Source: Bathymodiolus brooksi (lineage: Eukaryota > Mollusca > Bivalvia > Mytilida > Modiolidae). Taken from it: 64,000 nucleotides of DNA. The notes beneath the pieces are model-generated. The model ran no database searches and had not been told where the DNA came from. It worked only from the letters and a program-made list of their open reading frames with translations. The DNA lies in NCBI GenBank assembly GCA_963680875.1, contig OY804579.1, positions 39,082,397 through 39,146,396 of the forward strand. Reading direction: 5' to 3'. Both the position numbers and the translations under genes were made by a program. Of the stretch, positions 15,201 through 30,200 are shown in pieces. Position 1 is the first letter of the stretch. The number at the start of each line of letters is the position of its first letter.

Positions 15201-18200
15201 TGCAACATATACCTGTGATTTACATGGTAATGCATGCAACATGTACCAGTGATTTACATGGTAATGCATGCAATATGTACCAGTGATTTACATGGTAATG
15301 CATGCAACATGTACCAGTGATTTACATGGTAATGCATGCAACATGTACCAGTGATTTACATGGTAATGCATGCAACATGTACCAGTGATTTACATGGTAA
15401 TGCATGCAACATGTACCAGTGATTTACATGGTAATGCATGCAACATGTACCAGTGATTTTACATGATATTGCATGCAACATGTACCAGACCAGTGATTTA
15501 CATGGTAATGCATGCAACATGTACCAGTGATTTACATGGTAATGCATGCAACATGTACCAGTGATTTACATGATAATGCATGCAACATGTACCAGTGATT
15601 TACATGGTAATGCATGCAACATGTACCAGTGATTTACATGGTAATGCATGCAACATGTACCAGTGATTTACATGGTAATGCATGCAACATGTACCAGTGA
15701 TTTACATGGTAATGCATGCAACATGTACCAGTGATTTACATGGTAATGCATGCAACATATACCAGTGATTTACATGATAATGCATGCAACATGTACCAGT
15801 GATTTACATGGTAATGCATGCAACATGTACCAGTGATTTACATGGTAATGCATGCAACATGTACCAGTGATTTACATGGTAATGCATGCAACATGTACCA
15901 GTGATTTACATGGTAATGCATGCAACATGTACCAGTGATTTTACATGGTAATGCATGCAACATATACCAGTGATTTACATGGTAATGCATGCAACATGTA
16001 CCAGTGATTTACATGGTAATGCATGCAACATGTACCAGTGATTTTACATGGTAATGCATGCAACATATACCTGTGATTTACATGGTAATGCATGCAACAT
16101 GTACCAGTGATTTACATGGTAATGCATGCAACATGTACCAGTGATTTACATGGTAATGCATGCAACATGTACCAGTGATTTACATGGTTAAGCATGCAAC
16201 ATGTACCAGTGATTTACATGGTAATGCATGCAACATGTACCAGTGATTTACATGGTAATGCATGCAACATGTACCAGTGATTTACATGGTAATGCATGCA
16301 ACTTGTACCAGTGATTTACATGGTAATGCATGCAACATGCACCAGTGATTTACATGGTAATGCATGCAACATGTAGCAGTGATTTACATGGTAATGCATG
16401 CAACATGTACCAGTGATTTACATGGTAATGCATGCAACATGTACCAGTGATTTTACATGGTAATGCATGCAACATATACCAGTGATTTACATGGTAATGC
16501 ATGCAACATGTACCAGTGATTTACATGGTAATGCATGCAACATGTACCAGTGATTTTACATGGTAATGCATGCAACATATACCTGTGATTTACATGGTAA
16601 TGCATGCAACATGTACCAGTGATTGACATGGTAATGCATGCAACATGTACCAGTGATTTACATGGTAATGCATGCAACATGTACCAGTGATTTACATGGT
16701 AATGCATGCAACATGTACCAGTGATTTACATGGTAATGCATGCAACATGTACCAGTGATTTACATGGTAATGCATGCAACATGTACCAGTGATTTACATG
16801 GTAATGCATGCAACATGTACCAGTGATTTTACATGATATTGCATGCAACATGTACCAGACCAGTGATTTACATGGTAATGCATGCAACATGTACCAGTGA
16901 TTTACATGGTAGTGCATGCAACATGTACCAGTGATTTACATGATAATGCATGCAACATGTACCAGTGATTTACATGGTAATGCATGCAACATGTACCAGT
17001 GATTTACATGGTAATGCATGCAACATGTACCAGTGATTTACATGGTAATGCATGCAACATATACCAGTGATTTACATGGTAATGCATGCAACATGTACCA
17101 GTGATTTACATGGTAATGCATGCAACATGTACCAGTGATTTACATGGTAATGCATGCAACATGTACCAGTGATTTACATGGTAATGCATGCAACATGTAC
17201 CAGTGATTTTACATGGTAATGCATGCAACATATACCAGTGATTTACATGGTAATGCATGCAACATGTACCAGTGATTTACATGGTAATGCATGCAACATG
17301 TACCAGTGATTTTACATGGTAATGCATGCAACATATACCTGTGATTTACATGGTAATGCATGCAACATGTACCAGTGATTTACATGGTAATGCATGCAAC
17401 ATGTACCAGTGATTTACATGGTAATGCATGCAACATGTACCAGTGATTTACATGGTTAAGCATGCAACATGTACCAGTGATTTACATGGTAATGCATGCA
17501 ACATGTACCAGTGATTTACATGGTAATGCATGCAACATGTACCAGTGATTTACATGGTAATGCATGCAACATGTACCAGTGATTTACATGGTAATGCATG
17601 CAACATGTACCAGTGATTTACATGGTAATGCATGCAACATGTACCAGTGATTTACATGATAATGCATGCAACATGTACCAGTGATTTACATGGTAATGCA
17701 TGCAACATGTACCAGTGATTTACATGGTAATGCATGCAACATGTACCAGTGATTTACATGGTAATGCATGCAACATGTACCAGTGATTTACATGGTAATG
17801 CATGCAACATGTACCAGTGATTTACATGGTAATGCATGCAACATGTACCAGTGATTTACATGGTAATGCATGCAACATGTACCAGTGATTTTACATGATA
17901 TTGCATGCAACATGTACCAGACCAGTGATTTACATGGTAATGCATGCAACATGTACCAGTGATTTACATGGTAATGCATGCAACATGTACCAGTGATTTA
18001 CATGATAATGCATGCAACATGTACCAGTGATTTACATGGTAATGCATGCAACATGTACCAGTGATTTACATGGTAATGCATGCAACATGTACCAGTGATT
18101 TACATGGTAATGCATGCAACATGTACCAGTGATTTACATGGTAATGCATGCAACATGTACCAGTGATTTACATGGTAATGCATGCAACATATACCAGTGA

Positions 18201-21200
18201 TTTACATGATAATGTATGCAACATGTACCAGTGATTTACATGGTAATGCATGCAACATGTACCAGTGATTTACATGGTAATGCATGCAACATGTACCAGT
18301 GATTTACATGGTAATGCATGCAACATGTACCAGTGATTTACATGGTAATGCATGCAACATATACCAGTGATTTACATGGTAATGCATGCAACATGTACCA
18401 GTGATTTACATGGTAATGCATGCAACATGTACCAGTGATTTTACATGGTAATGCATGCAACATATACCAGTGATTTACATGGTAATGCATGCAACATGTA
18501 CCAGTGATTTACATGGTAATGCATGCAACATGTACCAGTGATTTACATGGTAATGCATGCAACATGTACCAGTGATTTACATGGTTAAGCATGCAACATG
18601 TACCAGTGATTTACATGGTAATGCATGCAACATGTACCAGTGATTTACATGGTAATGCATGCAACATGTACCAGTGATTTACATGGTAATGCATGCAACT
18701 TGTACCAGTGATTTACATGGTAATGCATGCAACATGTACCAGTGATTTACATGATAATGCATGGAACATGTACCAGTGATTTACATGGTAATGCATGCAA
18801 CATGTACCAGTGATTTACATGGTAATGCATGCAACATGTACCAGTGATTTTACATGGTAATGCATGCAACATATACCAGTGATTTACATGGTAATGCATG
18901 CAACATGTACCAGTGATTTATATGGTAATGCATGCAACATGTACCAGTGATTTTACATGGTAATGCATGCAACATATACCTGTGATTTACATGGTAATGC
19001 ATGCAACATGTACCAGTGATTTACATGGTAATGCATGCAATATGTACCAGTGATTGACATGGTAATGCATGCAACATGTACCAGTGATTTACATGGTAAT
19101 GCATGCAACATGTACCAGTGATTTACATGGTAATGCATGCAACATGTACCAGTGATTTACATGGTAATGCATGCAACATGTACCAGTGATTTACATGGTA
19201 ATGCATGCAACATGTACCAGTGATTGTACATGATATTGCATGCAACATGTACCAGACCAGTGATTTACATGGTAATGCATGCAACATGTACCAGTGATTT
19301 ACACGGTAGTGCATGCAACATGTACCAATGATTTACATGATAATGCATGCAACATGTACCAGTGATTTACATGGTAATGCATGCAACATGTACCAGTGAT
19401 TTACATGGTAATGCATGCAACATGTACCAGTGATTTACATGGTAATGCATGCAACATGTACCAGTGATTTACATGGTAATGCATGCAACATGTACCAGTG
19501 ATTTACATGGTAATGCATGCAACATATACCAGTGATTTACATGATAATGCATGCAACATGTACCAGTGATTTACATGGTAATGCATGCAACATGTACCAG
19601 TGATTTACATGGTAATGCATGCAACATGTACCAGTGATTTACATGGTAATGCATGCAACATGTACCAGTGATTTACATGGTAATGCATGCAACATGTACC
19701 AGTGATTTTACATGGTAATGCATGCAACATATACCAGTGATTTACATGGTAATGCATGCAACATGTACCAGTGATTTACATGGTAATGCATGCAACATGT
19801 ACCAGTGATTTTACATGGTAATGCATGCAACATATACCTGTGATTTACATGGTAATGCATGCAACATGTACCAGTGATTTACATGGTAATGCATGCAACA
19901 TGTACCAGTGATTTACATGGTAATGCATGCAACATGTACCAGTGATTTACATGGTAATGCATGCAACATGTACCAGTGATTTACATGGTAATGCATGCAA
20001 CATGTACCAGTGATTTACATGGTAATGCATGCAACATGTACCAGTGATTTACATGGTAATGCATGCAACATATACCAGTGATTTACATGGTAATGCATGC
20101 AACATGTAGCAGTGATTTACATGGTAATGCATGCAACATGTACCAGTGATTTTACATGGTAATGCATGCAACATATACCAGTGATTTACAAGGTAATGCA
20201 TGCAACATGTACCAGTGATTTACATGGTAATGCATGCAACATGTACCAGTGATTTTACATGGTAATGCATGCAACATATACTTGTGATTTACATGGTAAT
20301 GCATGCAACATGTACCAGTGATTTACATGGTAATGCATGCAACATGTACCAGTGATTTACATGGTAATGCATGCAACATGTACCAGTGATTTACATGGTA
20401 ATGCATGCAACATGTACCAGTGATTTACATGGTAATGCATGCAACATGTACCAGTGATTTACATGGTAATGCATGCAACATGTACCAGTGATTTACATGG
20501 TAATGCATGCAACATGTACCAGTGATTTACATGGTAATGCATGCAACATGTACCAGTGATTTACATGGTAATGCATGCAACATGTACTAGTGATTTTACA
20601 TGGTAATGCATGCAACATGTACCAGTGATTTTCATGGTAATGCATGCAACATGTACCAGTGATTTTCATGGTAATGCATGCAACATGTACCAGTGATTTT
20701 ACATGATAATGCATGCAACATGTACCAGTGATTTACATGGTAATGCATGCAACATGTACCAGTGATTTACATGGTAATGCATGCAACATGTACCAGTGAT
20801 TTACATGGTAATGCATGCAACATGTACCAGTGATTTACATGGTAATGCATGCAACATGTACCAGTGATTTACATGGTAATGCATTCAACATGTACCAGTG
20901 ATTTACATGGTAATGCATTCAACATGTACCAGTGATTTACATGGTAATGCATGCAATGTGTACCAGTGATTTACATGGTAATGCATTCAACGTGTACCAG
21001 TGATTTACATGGTAATGCATGCAACATGTACCAGTGATTTACATGGTAATGCATGCAACATGTACCAGTGATTTACATGGTAATGCATGCAACATGTACC
21101 AGTGATTTACATGGTAATGCATGCAACATGTACCAGTGATTTACATGGTAATGCATGCAACATGTACCAGTGCTTTACATGGTAATGCATGCAACATATA

Positions 21201-24200
21201 CCAGTGATTTACATGGTAATGCATTCAACATGTACCAGTGATTTACATGGTAATGCATGCAACATGTACCAGTGATTTACATGGTAATGCATGCAACATG
21301 TACCAGTGATTTACATGGTAATGCATGCAACATGTACCAGTGATTTACATGGTAATGCATGCAACATGTAGCAGTGATTTACATGGTAATGCATGCAACA
21401 TGTACCAGTGATTTACATGGTAATGCATGCAACATGTACCAGTGATTTTACATGGTAATGCATGCAACATGTACCAGTGATTTACATGGTAATGCATGCA
21501 ACATGTACCAGTGATTTACATGGTAATGCATGCAACATGTACCAGTGATTTACATGGTAATGCATGCAAGATGTACCAGTGATTTACATGGTAATGCATG
21601 CAACATGTACCAGTGATTTACATGGTAATGCATGCAACATGTACCAGTGATTTACATGGTAATGCATGCAACATGTACCAGTGATTTACATGGTAATGCA
21701 TGCAACATGTACCAGTGATTTACATGGTAATGCATGCAACATGTACCAGTGATTTACATGGTAATGCATGCAACATGTACCAGTGATTTACATGGTAATG
21801 CATGCAACATGTACCAGTGATTTACATGGTAATGCATGCAACATGTACCAGTGATTTACATGGTAATGCATGCAACATGTACCAGTGATTTACATGGTAA
21901 TGCATGCAACATGTACCAGTGATTTACATGGTAATGCATGCAACATGTACCAGTGATTGACATGGTAATGCATGCAACATGTACCAGTGATTTACATGAT
22001 AATGCATGCAACATGTACCAGTGATTTACATGGTAATGCATGCAACATGTACCAGTGATTTACATGGTAATGCATGCAACATGTACCAGTGATTTACATG
22101 ATAATGCATGCAACATGTACCAGTGATTTACATGGTAATGCATGCAACATGTACCAGTGATTTACATGGTAATGCATGCAACATGTACCAGTGATTTACA
22201 TGGTAATGCATGTAGACTTTACACACATGTTGGGTTTGTTTTAATCTAATTAAGTTCTGATTCAAGAATTAAAGATAAAGTAAATTACATAGCATGTTTT
22301 AGTATATAGTTTCTCAGTGAGTTGTATTTTTATGCTCCACAAAAAATTACGGAGGAGCATATTATCAATGCAAGTTGTCCGTCCAATTCTTCACAGTAAG
22401 TACTTGACAGAGGCTTGCGGATTCCACATGCAAGTATTGAATGAGAATTATAAATAATATGTGTATACATACAGTACAGTGACAATTACAAAAGGAATTT
22501 TAAGTGATTACTAAGATTAATCTATATGGTATGAAAAATAATTATTTGACCAAAAACTAGTTCATTTTTCTATTGCTTTTCATCATTTTAGGACATACCA
22601 CCACAAGATGGAACTAATGAAGATCCTATACAGCTACAACCACAAGTAATAAAACTGAAGATGAGACCAAGTAAGTTAAATGCCACAAATATTTATAGCC
22701 ACAGATTAAGAAGCATTTGAGTTGGTCTAAATCCCATACAGTTTCAGCCACAATAATTAAGTTACTGATCTATTAACTAAATAAAAATGTATAATTGTAG
22801 CCAAATTGTTTTTGAACATAGGTACCGGTATTTACCACAACTTTCAATAATATTTCAGTTATGTCTTGGTGGTCAGTGTAATTGGTGTAGTAAATAGCAA
22901 TATCCAAAGAAAATCAGACTTGACACTATCAAGATAACTGTCCAAAAGTCCAAAAACACAAACCTAAGGTGATGATAGAGACAAATAGCACATAGGTGTA
23001 TAGATGTAAGTTCAGCTACAATGTGATTGTGGCCATGAAAGGTCCCCTCAAGGTATGAAACTAACAATGAAATTAACAAATTCAAAAATTCCACATTTGT
23101 CTTTACACATAGTTATTATACCGGTATACATACCAGGGATTGTCATGAACTTGGATTTTCAACTACCTACCCAAACAGTGCTTATCACCATTAAAGTTGG
23201 GAGATTAATTCTCGCTTGAGTCGAGGTGAACTTGATACAACTTTATGTGAGAATATTTGTCAGTGACTTGCTGCAGGCTGATGGATTTCTCCGGTTTCCT
23301 CGACCAATAGAATTAACCTCTCAATATGACAGAAATATTATTGAAAGTAATGTTAAACACACATATCATATTTATATAGCACTAACCCTATTTACATATT
23401 AGTGGTTTATTGTTGCTAAAAAAGTAAACATATTAGATATTAAGAGATGAACACAGAAATTGCATTCAAATTTGATTGACAGTTTAATTCCAATTAATAG
23501 AAAAAACCTATTTGAAACAAACCTAATAACAGCTAGACTACACTAAAAATATCTTCATTCCAAATAGCCATATAAGTTACATGAACATTTGTATATCACA
23601 AACAAGAAATGAAAATATAGCTTTTTCATTGGTGCTTGATATGTTTTCAGTTAATTTTCATTGATGATTATTCTATTTATAGATGACCCCCAGAAATTCA
23701 CATTGACCTATAGAGTAGCCAATAAATACCCAGTAGATCTATACTATTTGATGGACTTGTCATACTCGATGAGGGATGACAAAAAAAACCTGGGTACTCT
23801 GGGAGATAAAATTAGTAATTATCACAATGTTAACAGATAAGTTGTCATGATAGATGTTTACCAGACAATAAATTGTCTATCTATGATATTTACTTGTAAA
23901 GAGGAAATATAATGGAAGATTTGAAATCCCACGCACCAATGCTCATAAAAATCATATATCAATTACACATTGTAATCTTGTTAAAAAAATTCTGAAATTA
24001 CACATATATTTTCTTATGTATATACCAAACTGTTTATTAAAGCGAACACATAGTAAAAAAAGTCTGAATGGATATTCCAGTAATTGGATGATTCGATAAA
24101 TAAAATCATAAATTATAGTACAAAGCAAAAGTTCGAAAAACAAATTCCAACAAAGACTGAGAGTGAAGCCGTATATAGTTAGGAAAGAGCTAACATCTTC

Positions 24201-27200
24201 TGTTCTTACAAAGATTGAAAGTGAGGTCGTATAGGTATTAAGGAAGGAATAGCATCTCCTGTTCCACATATAGTTAGTTTGGTTTAGTTTATGGTGTTTA
24301 ACGCCCCTTTCAGCAATATTTCAGCTATATTGTAGCAATTCCACATACAGTACCATTTTGGTAACTAGCAATTAAAAGCAGTTTGAAGTATCACACAACA
24401 GTTTGTCTGCAAATATTTATCATGTTTTGATTGGTTTAAAAAGTTGAGGTTATTTTCCAATATACAGAATATAAAGATAAACGTCGTTCTCAAGTCTTTG
24501 CGTGCCGTTGTCATCGGGTGATTTTCTTTAAATGAGGCACCTTTGGGTTATTTAAATTTATTTCCGATTATTTGCCTTATTTTGAAAAAATAAATATATT
24601 TTTCAATATCATAGCAAAAAAAGTTTGAATTAATTTATAAGGATTGATCGAAATTATTTGTTCGGTTCATTCGAAATAACCTCAATCAGGTTGTACACAC
24701 CTACACGGACGGTGTGTACAACCTGATTGAGGTTATTTTGAATGAACCGAACAAAAATTGCGATCAATCCTTAATTATTGTTTGGATTATAGCACACTTT
24801 CAAAACAATATGCCTCGTTAAGGTAAACAGTGAGTGAGTGATTGTTGTTTAATGCCAACTCAGCAATTTTTCAGGTATATCATAGCGAGAACAAGTTAAC
24901 TTTCAATGCAATAATGATGAGGTCTGCTGTGTACTAGATCAACACACTTAGTTGGATTTTTTTTAATTGTGCTAGCTCACTGAAACAACAGTCCGTGGAT
25001 AGACATTTCGCCGCACTCAGACACATTATCCTGATTCTGAGCCTTTGGTCTTTCTCCTTAATGCTGTGTGCTTAAAGGAGAAACAACAAATACCAATTTT
25101 ATCGTCTTTGGTTTGACCCGACCGGGGCTCGAACCCATGATCTACCGCACTTGAGGAGTAAACAGTATTGTTGTGGTATAGGAAGTGTAGGGGGTCCGAC
25201 CTATAATCCGACAGTCCGATAGTCCGACAGTCCGATAGTCCAACAAATGCTATATTTCTTTGAAAGTTAACACTATAACATGTGTAATAGGGGGCCAGAA
25301 ACCGAACCATTTACTCACCAAAGAAAGGTCCAGAACATCGGAAAAACGATATCATAGACGGACAAACAATTGGCAGGGCCACACAAGAGCTAAAAAAACA
25401 CATATATGAACAACGCGGACTCCATAAAAACCTGGATTCAGTCGTGATGAACCGGTAGTGTAAGTATCCCGTATATTTTTTAGCAGCAATTACTTCAGGC
25501 TTTATTCAAGTAGCGTGTAGCCGAGTCCAGCCAAGAAAAGTCACTATTAAAAAGAAAGATGAAATAAATGAATACAAAAAAAAAAAAAATGCAAATAAAA
25601 GGAAAAGCCAAAAGGAGAGCGTACCAGTGTCCCCCGCCCTTTATCATGGAATATTTATGTTAGAGCGTACCAGTGTCCCCCGCCCTTTATCATGGAATAT
25701 TTATGTTAGAGTGTACCAGTGTCCCCCGCCCTTTATCATGGAATATTTATGTTAGAGTGTACCAGTGTCCCCCGCCCTTTATCATGGAATATTTATGTTA
25801 GAGCGTACCAGTGTCCCCCGCCCTTTATCATGGAATATTTATGTTAGAGCGTACCAGTGTCCCCCGCCCTTTATCATGGAATATTTATGTTAGAGTGTAC
25901 CAGTGTCCCCCGCCCTTTATCATGGAATATTTATGTTAGAGTGTACCAGTGTCCCCCACCCTTTATCATGGAATATTTATGTTAGATCATACCAGTGTCC
26001 CCCGCCCTTTATCATGGAATATTTATGTTAGAGCGTACCAGTGTCTCCCGCCCTTTATCATGGAATATTTATGTTAGATCGTACCAGTGTCCCCCGCCCT
26101 TTATCATGGAATATTTATGTTAGAGCGTACCAGTGTCTCCCGCCCTTTATCATGGAATATTTATGTTAGATCGTACCAGTGTCCCCCGCCCTTTATCATG
26201 GAATATTTATGTTAGAGTGTACCAGTGTCCCCCGCCCTTTATCATGGAATATTTATGTTAGAGTGTACCAGTGTCCCCCGCCCTTTATCATGGAATATTT
26301 ATGTTAGAGTGTACCAGTGTCCCCCGCCCTTTATCATGGAATATTTATGTTAGAGCGTACCAGTGTCCCCCGCCCTTTATCATGGAATATTTATGTTAGA
26401 GCGTACCAGTGTCCCCCGCCCTTTATCATGGAATATTTATGTTAGAGTGTACCAGTGTCCCCCGCCCTTTATCATGGAATATTTATGTTAGAGTGTACCA
26501 GTGTCCCCCACCCTTTATCATGGAATATTTATGTTAGATCATACCAGTGTCCCCCGCCCTTTATCATGGAATATTTATGTTAGAGCGTACCAGTGTCTCC
26601 CGCCCTTTATCATGGAATATTTATGTTAGATCGTACCAGTGTCCCCCGCCCTTTATCATGGAATATTTATGTTAGAGCGTACCAGTGTCTCCCGCCCTTT
26701 ATCATGGAATATTTATGTTAGATCGTACCAGTGTCCCCCGCCCTTTATCATGGAATATTTATGTTAGAGTGTACCAGTGTCCCCCGCCCTTTATCATGGA
26801 ATATTTATGTTAGAGCGTACCAGTGTCCCCCACCCTTTATCATGGAATATTTATGTTAGAGTGTACCAGTGTCCCCCGCCCTTTATCATGGAATATTTAT
26901 GTTAGAGCGTACCAGTGTCCCCCACCCTTTATCATGGAATATTTATGTTAGAGTGTACCAGTGTCCCCCGCCCTTTATCATGGAATATTTATGTTAGAGT
27001 GTACCAGTGTCCCCCGCCCTTTATCATGGAATATTTATGTTAGAGCGTACCAGTGTCCCCCGCCCTTTATCATGGAATATTTATGTTAGAGTGTACCAGT
27101 GTCCCCCGCCCTTTATCATGGAATATTTATGTTAGAGCGTACCAGTGTCCCCCGCCCTTTATCATGGAATATTTATGTTAGAGCGTACCAGTGTCCCCCG

Positions 27201-30200
27201 CCCTTTATCATGGAATATTTATGTTAGAGCGTACCAGTGTCCCCTGCCCTTTATCATGGAATATTTATGTTAGAGCGTACCAGTGTCCCCCGCCCTTTAT
27301 CATGGAATATTTATGTTAGAGCATACCAGTGTCCCCCACCCTTTATCATGGAATATTTATGTTAGAGCGTACCAGTGTCCCCCGCCCTTTATCATGGAAT
27401 ATTTATGTTAGAGCGTACCAGTGTCCCCCGCCCTTTATCATGGAATATTTATGTTAGAGCGTACCAGTGTCCCCCGCCCTTTATCATGGAATATTTATGT
27501 TAGAGCGTACCAGTGTCCCCCGCCCTTTATCATGGAATATTTATGTTAGAGCGTACCAGTGTCCCCCACCCTTTATCATGGAATATTTATGTTAGAGTGT
27601 ACCAGTGTCCCCCGCCCTTTATCATGGAATATTTATGTTAGAGCGTACCAGTGTCCCCCGCCCTTTATCATGGAATATTTATGTTAGAGCGTACCAGTGT
27701 CCCCCGCCCTTTATCATGGAATATTTATGTTAGAGCGTACCAGTGTCCCCCGCCCTTTATCATGGAATATTTATGTTAGAGCGTACCAGTGTCCCCCGCC
27801 CTTTATCATGGAATATTTATGTTAGAGCGTACCAGTGTGCCCCGCCCTTTATCATGGAATATTTATGTTAGAGCGTACCAGTGTCCCCCGCCCTTTATCA
27901 TGGAATATTTATGTTAGAGCGTACCAGTGTCCCCTGCCCTTTATCATGGAATATTTATGTTAGAGCGTACCAGTGTCCCCCGCCCTTTATCATGGAATAT
28001 TTATGTTAGAGCGTACCAGTGTCCCCTGCCCTTTATCATGGAATATTTATGTTAGAGCGTACCAGTGTCCCCCGCCCTTTATCATGGAATATTTATGTTA
28101 GAGCATACCAGTGTCCCCCACCCTTTATCATGGAATATTTATGTTAGAGCGTACCAGTGTCCCCCGCCCTTTATCATGGAATATTTATGTTAGAGCGTAC
28201 CAGTGTCCCCCGCCCTTTATCATGGAATATTTATGTTAGAGCGTACCAGTGTCCCCCGCCCTTTATCATGGAATATTTATGTTAGAGCGTACCAGTGTCC
28301 CCTGCCCTTTATCATGGAATATTTATGTTAGAGCGTACCAGTGTCCCCCGCCCTTTATCATGGAATATTTATGTTAGAGCGTACCAGTGTCCCCCACCCT
28401 TTATCATGGAATATTTATGTTAGAGTGTACCAGTGTCCCCCGCCCTTTATCATGGAATATTTATGTTAGAGCGTACCAGTGTCCCCCGCCCTTTATCATG
28501 GAATATTTATGTTAGAGCGTACCAGTGTCCCCCGCCCTTTATCATGGAATATTTATGTTAGAGCGTACCAGTGTCCCCCGCCCTTTATCATGGAATATTT
28601 ATGTTAGAGCGTACCAGTGTCCCCCGCCCTTTATCATGGAATATTTATGTTAGAGCGTACCAGTGTGCCCCGCCCTTTATCATGGAATATTTATGTTAGA
28701 GCGTACCAGTGTCCCCCGCCCTTTATCATGGAATATTTATGTTAGAGCGTACCAGTGTCCCCCGCCCTTTATCATGGAATATTTATGTTAGAGTGTACCA
28801 GTGTCCCCCGCCCTTTATCATGGAATATTTATGTTAGAGTGTACCAGTGTCCCCCGCCCTTTATCATGGAATATTTATGTTAGAGCGTACCAGTGTCCCC
28901 TGCCCTTTATCATGGAATATTTATGTTAGAGCGTACCAGTGTCCCCCGCCCTTTATCATGGAATATTTATGTTAGAGCATACCAGTGTCCCCCACCCTTT
29001 ATCATGGAATATTTATGTTAGAGCGTACCAGTGTCCCCCGCCCTTTATCATGGAATATTTATGTTAGAGCGTACCAGTGTCCCCCGCCCTTTATCATGGA
29101 ATATTTATGTTAGAGCGTACCAGTGTCCCCCGCCCTTTATCATGGAATATTTATGTTAGAGCGTACCAGTGTCCCCTGCCCTTTATCATGGAATATTTAT
29201 GTTAGAGCGTACCAGTGTCCCCCGCCCTTTATCATGGAATATTTATGTTAGAGCGTACCAGTGTCCCCCACCCTTTATCATGGAATATTTATGTTAGAGT
29301 GTACCAGTGTCCCCCGCCCTTTATCATGGAATATTTATGTTAGAGCGTACCAGTGTCCCCCGCCCTTTATCATGGAATATTTATGTTAGAGCGTACCAGT
29401 GTCCCCCGCCCTTTATCATGGAATATTTATGTTAGAGCGTACCAGTGTCCCCCGCCCTTTATCATGGAATATTTATGTTAGAGCGTACCAGTGTCCCCCG
29501 CCCTTTATCATGGAATATTTATGTTAGAGCGTACCAGTGTGCCCCGCCCTTTATCATGGAATATTTATGTTAGAGCGTACCAGTGTCCCCCGCCCTTTAT
29601 CATGGAATATTTATGTTAGAGCGTACCAGTGTCCCCCGCCCTTTATCATGGAATATTTATGTTAGAGTGTACCAGTGTCCCCCGCCCTTTATCATGGAAT
29701 ATTTATGTTAGAGTGTACCAGTGTCCCCCACCCTTTATCATGGAATATTTATGTTAGATCATACCAGTGTCCCCCGCCCTTTATCATGGAATATTTATGT
29801 TAGAGCGTACCAGTGTCTCCCGCCCTTTATCATGGAATATTTATGTTAGATCGTACCAGTGTCCCCCGCCCTTTATCATGGAATATTTATGTTAGAGCGT
29901 ACCAGTGTCTCCCGCCCTTTATCATGGAATATTTATGTTAGATCGTACCAGTGTCCCCCGCCCTTTATCATGGAATATTTATGTTAGAGTGTACCAGTGT
30001 CCCCCGCCCTTTATCATGGAATATTTATGTTAGAGCGTACCAGTGTCCCCCACCCTTTATCATGGAATATTTATGTTAGAGTGTACCAGTGTCCCCCGCC
30101 CTTTATCATGGAATATTTATGTTAGAGCGTACCAGTGTCCCCCACCCTTTATCATGGAATATTTATGTTAGAGTGTACCAGTGTCCCCCGCCCTTTATCA

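Noticed and set aside
10926..22212. Antisense open frames of 61-84 codons ([17 protein letters not shown] type)
   Set aside because: They are translations of the 34-bp tandem unit. Three units make 102 bases, so the frame repeats without stops. No conserved start, no domain and no support for expression.
25339..25455. 39-codon open stretch as a transposase or recombinase end
   Set aside because: Too short, and I could not match it to a family with any certainty. It is mentioned only under the 8-kb element.
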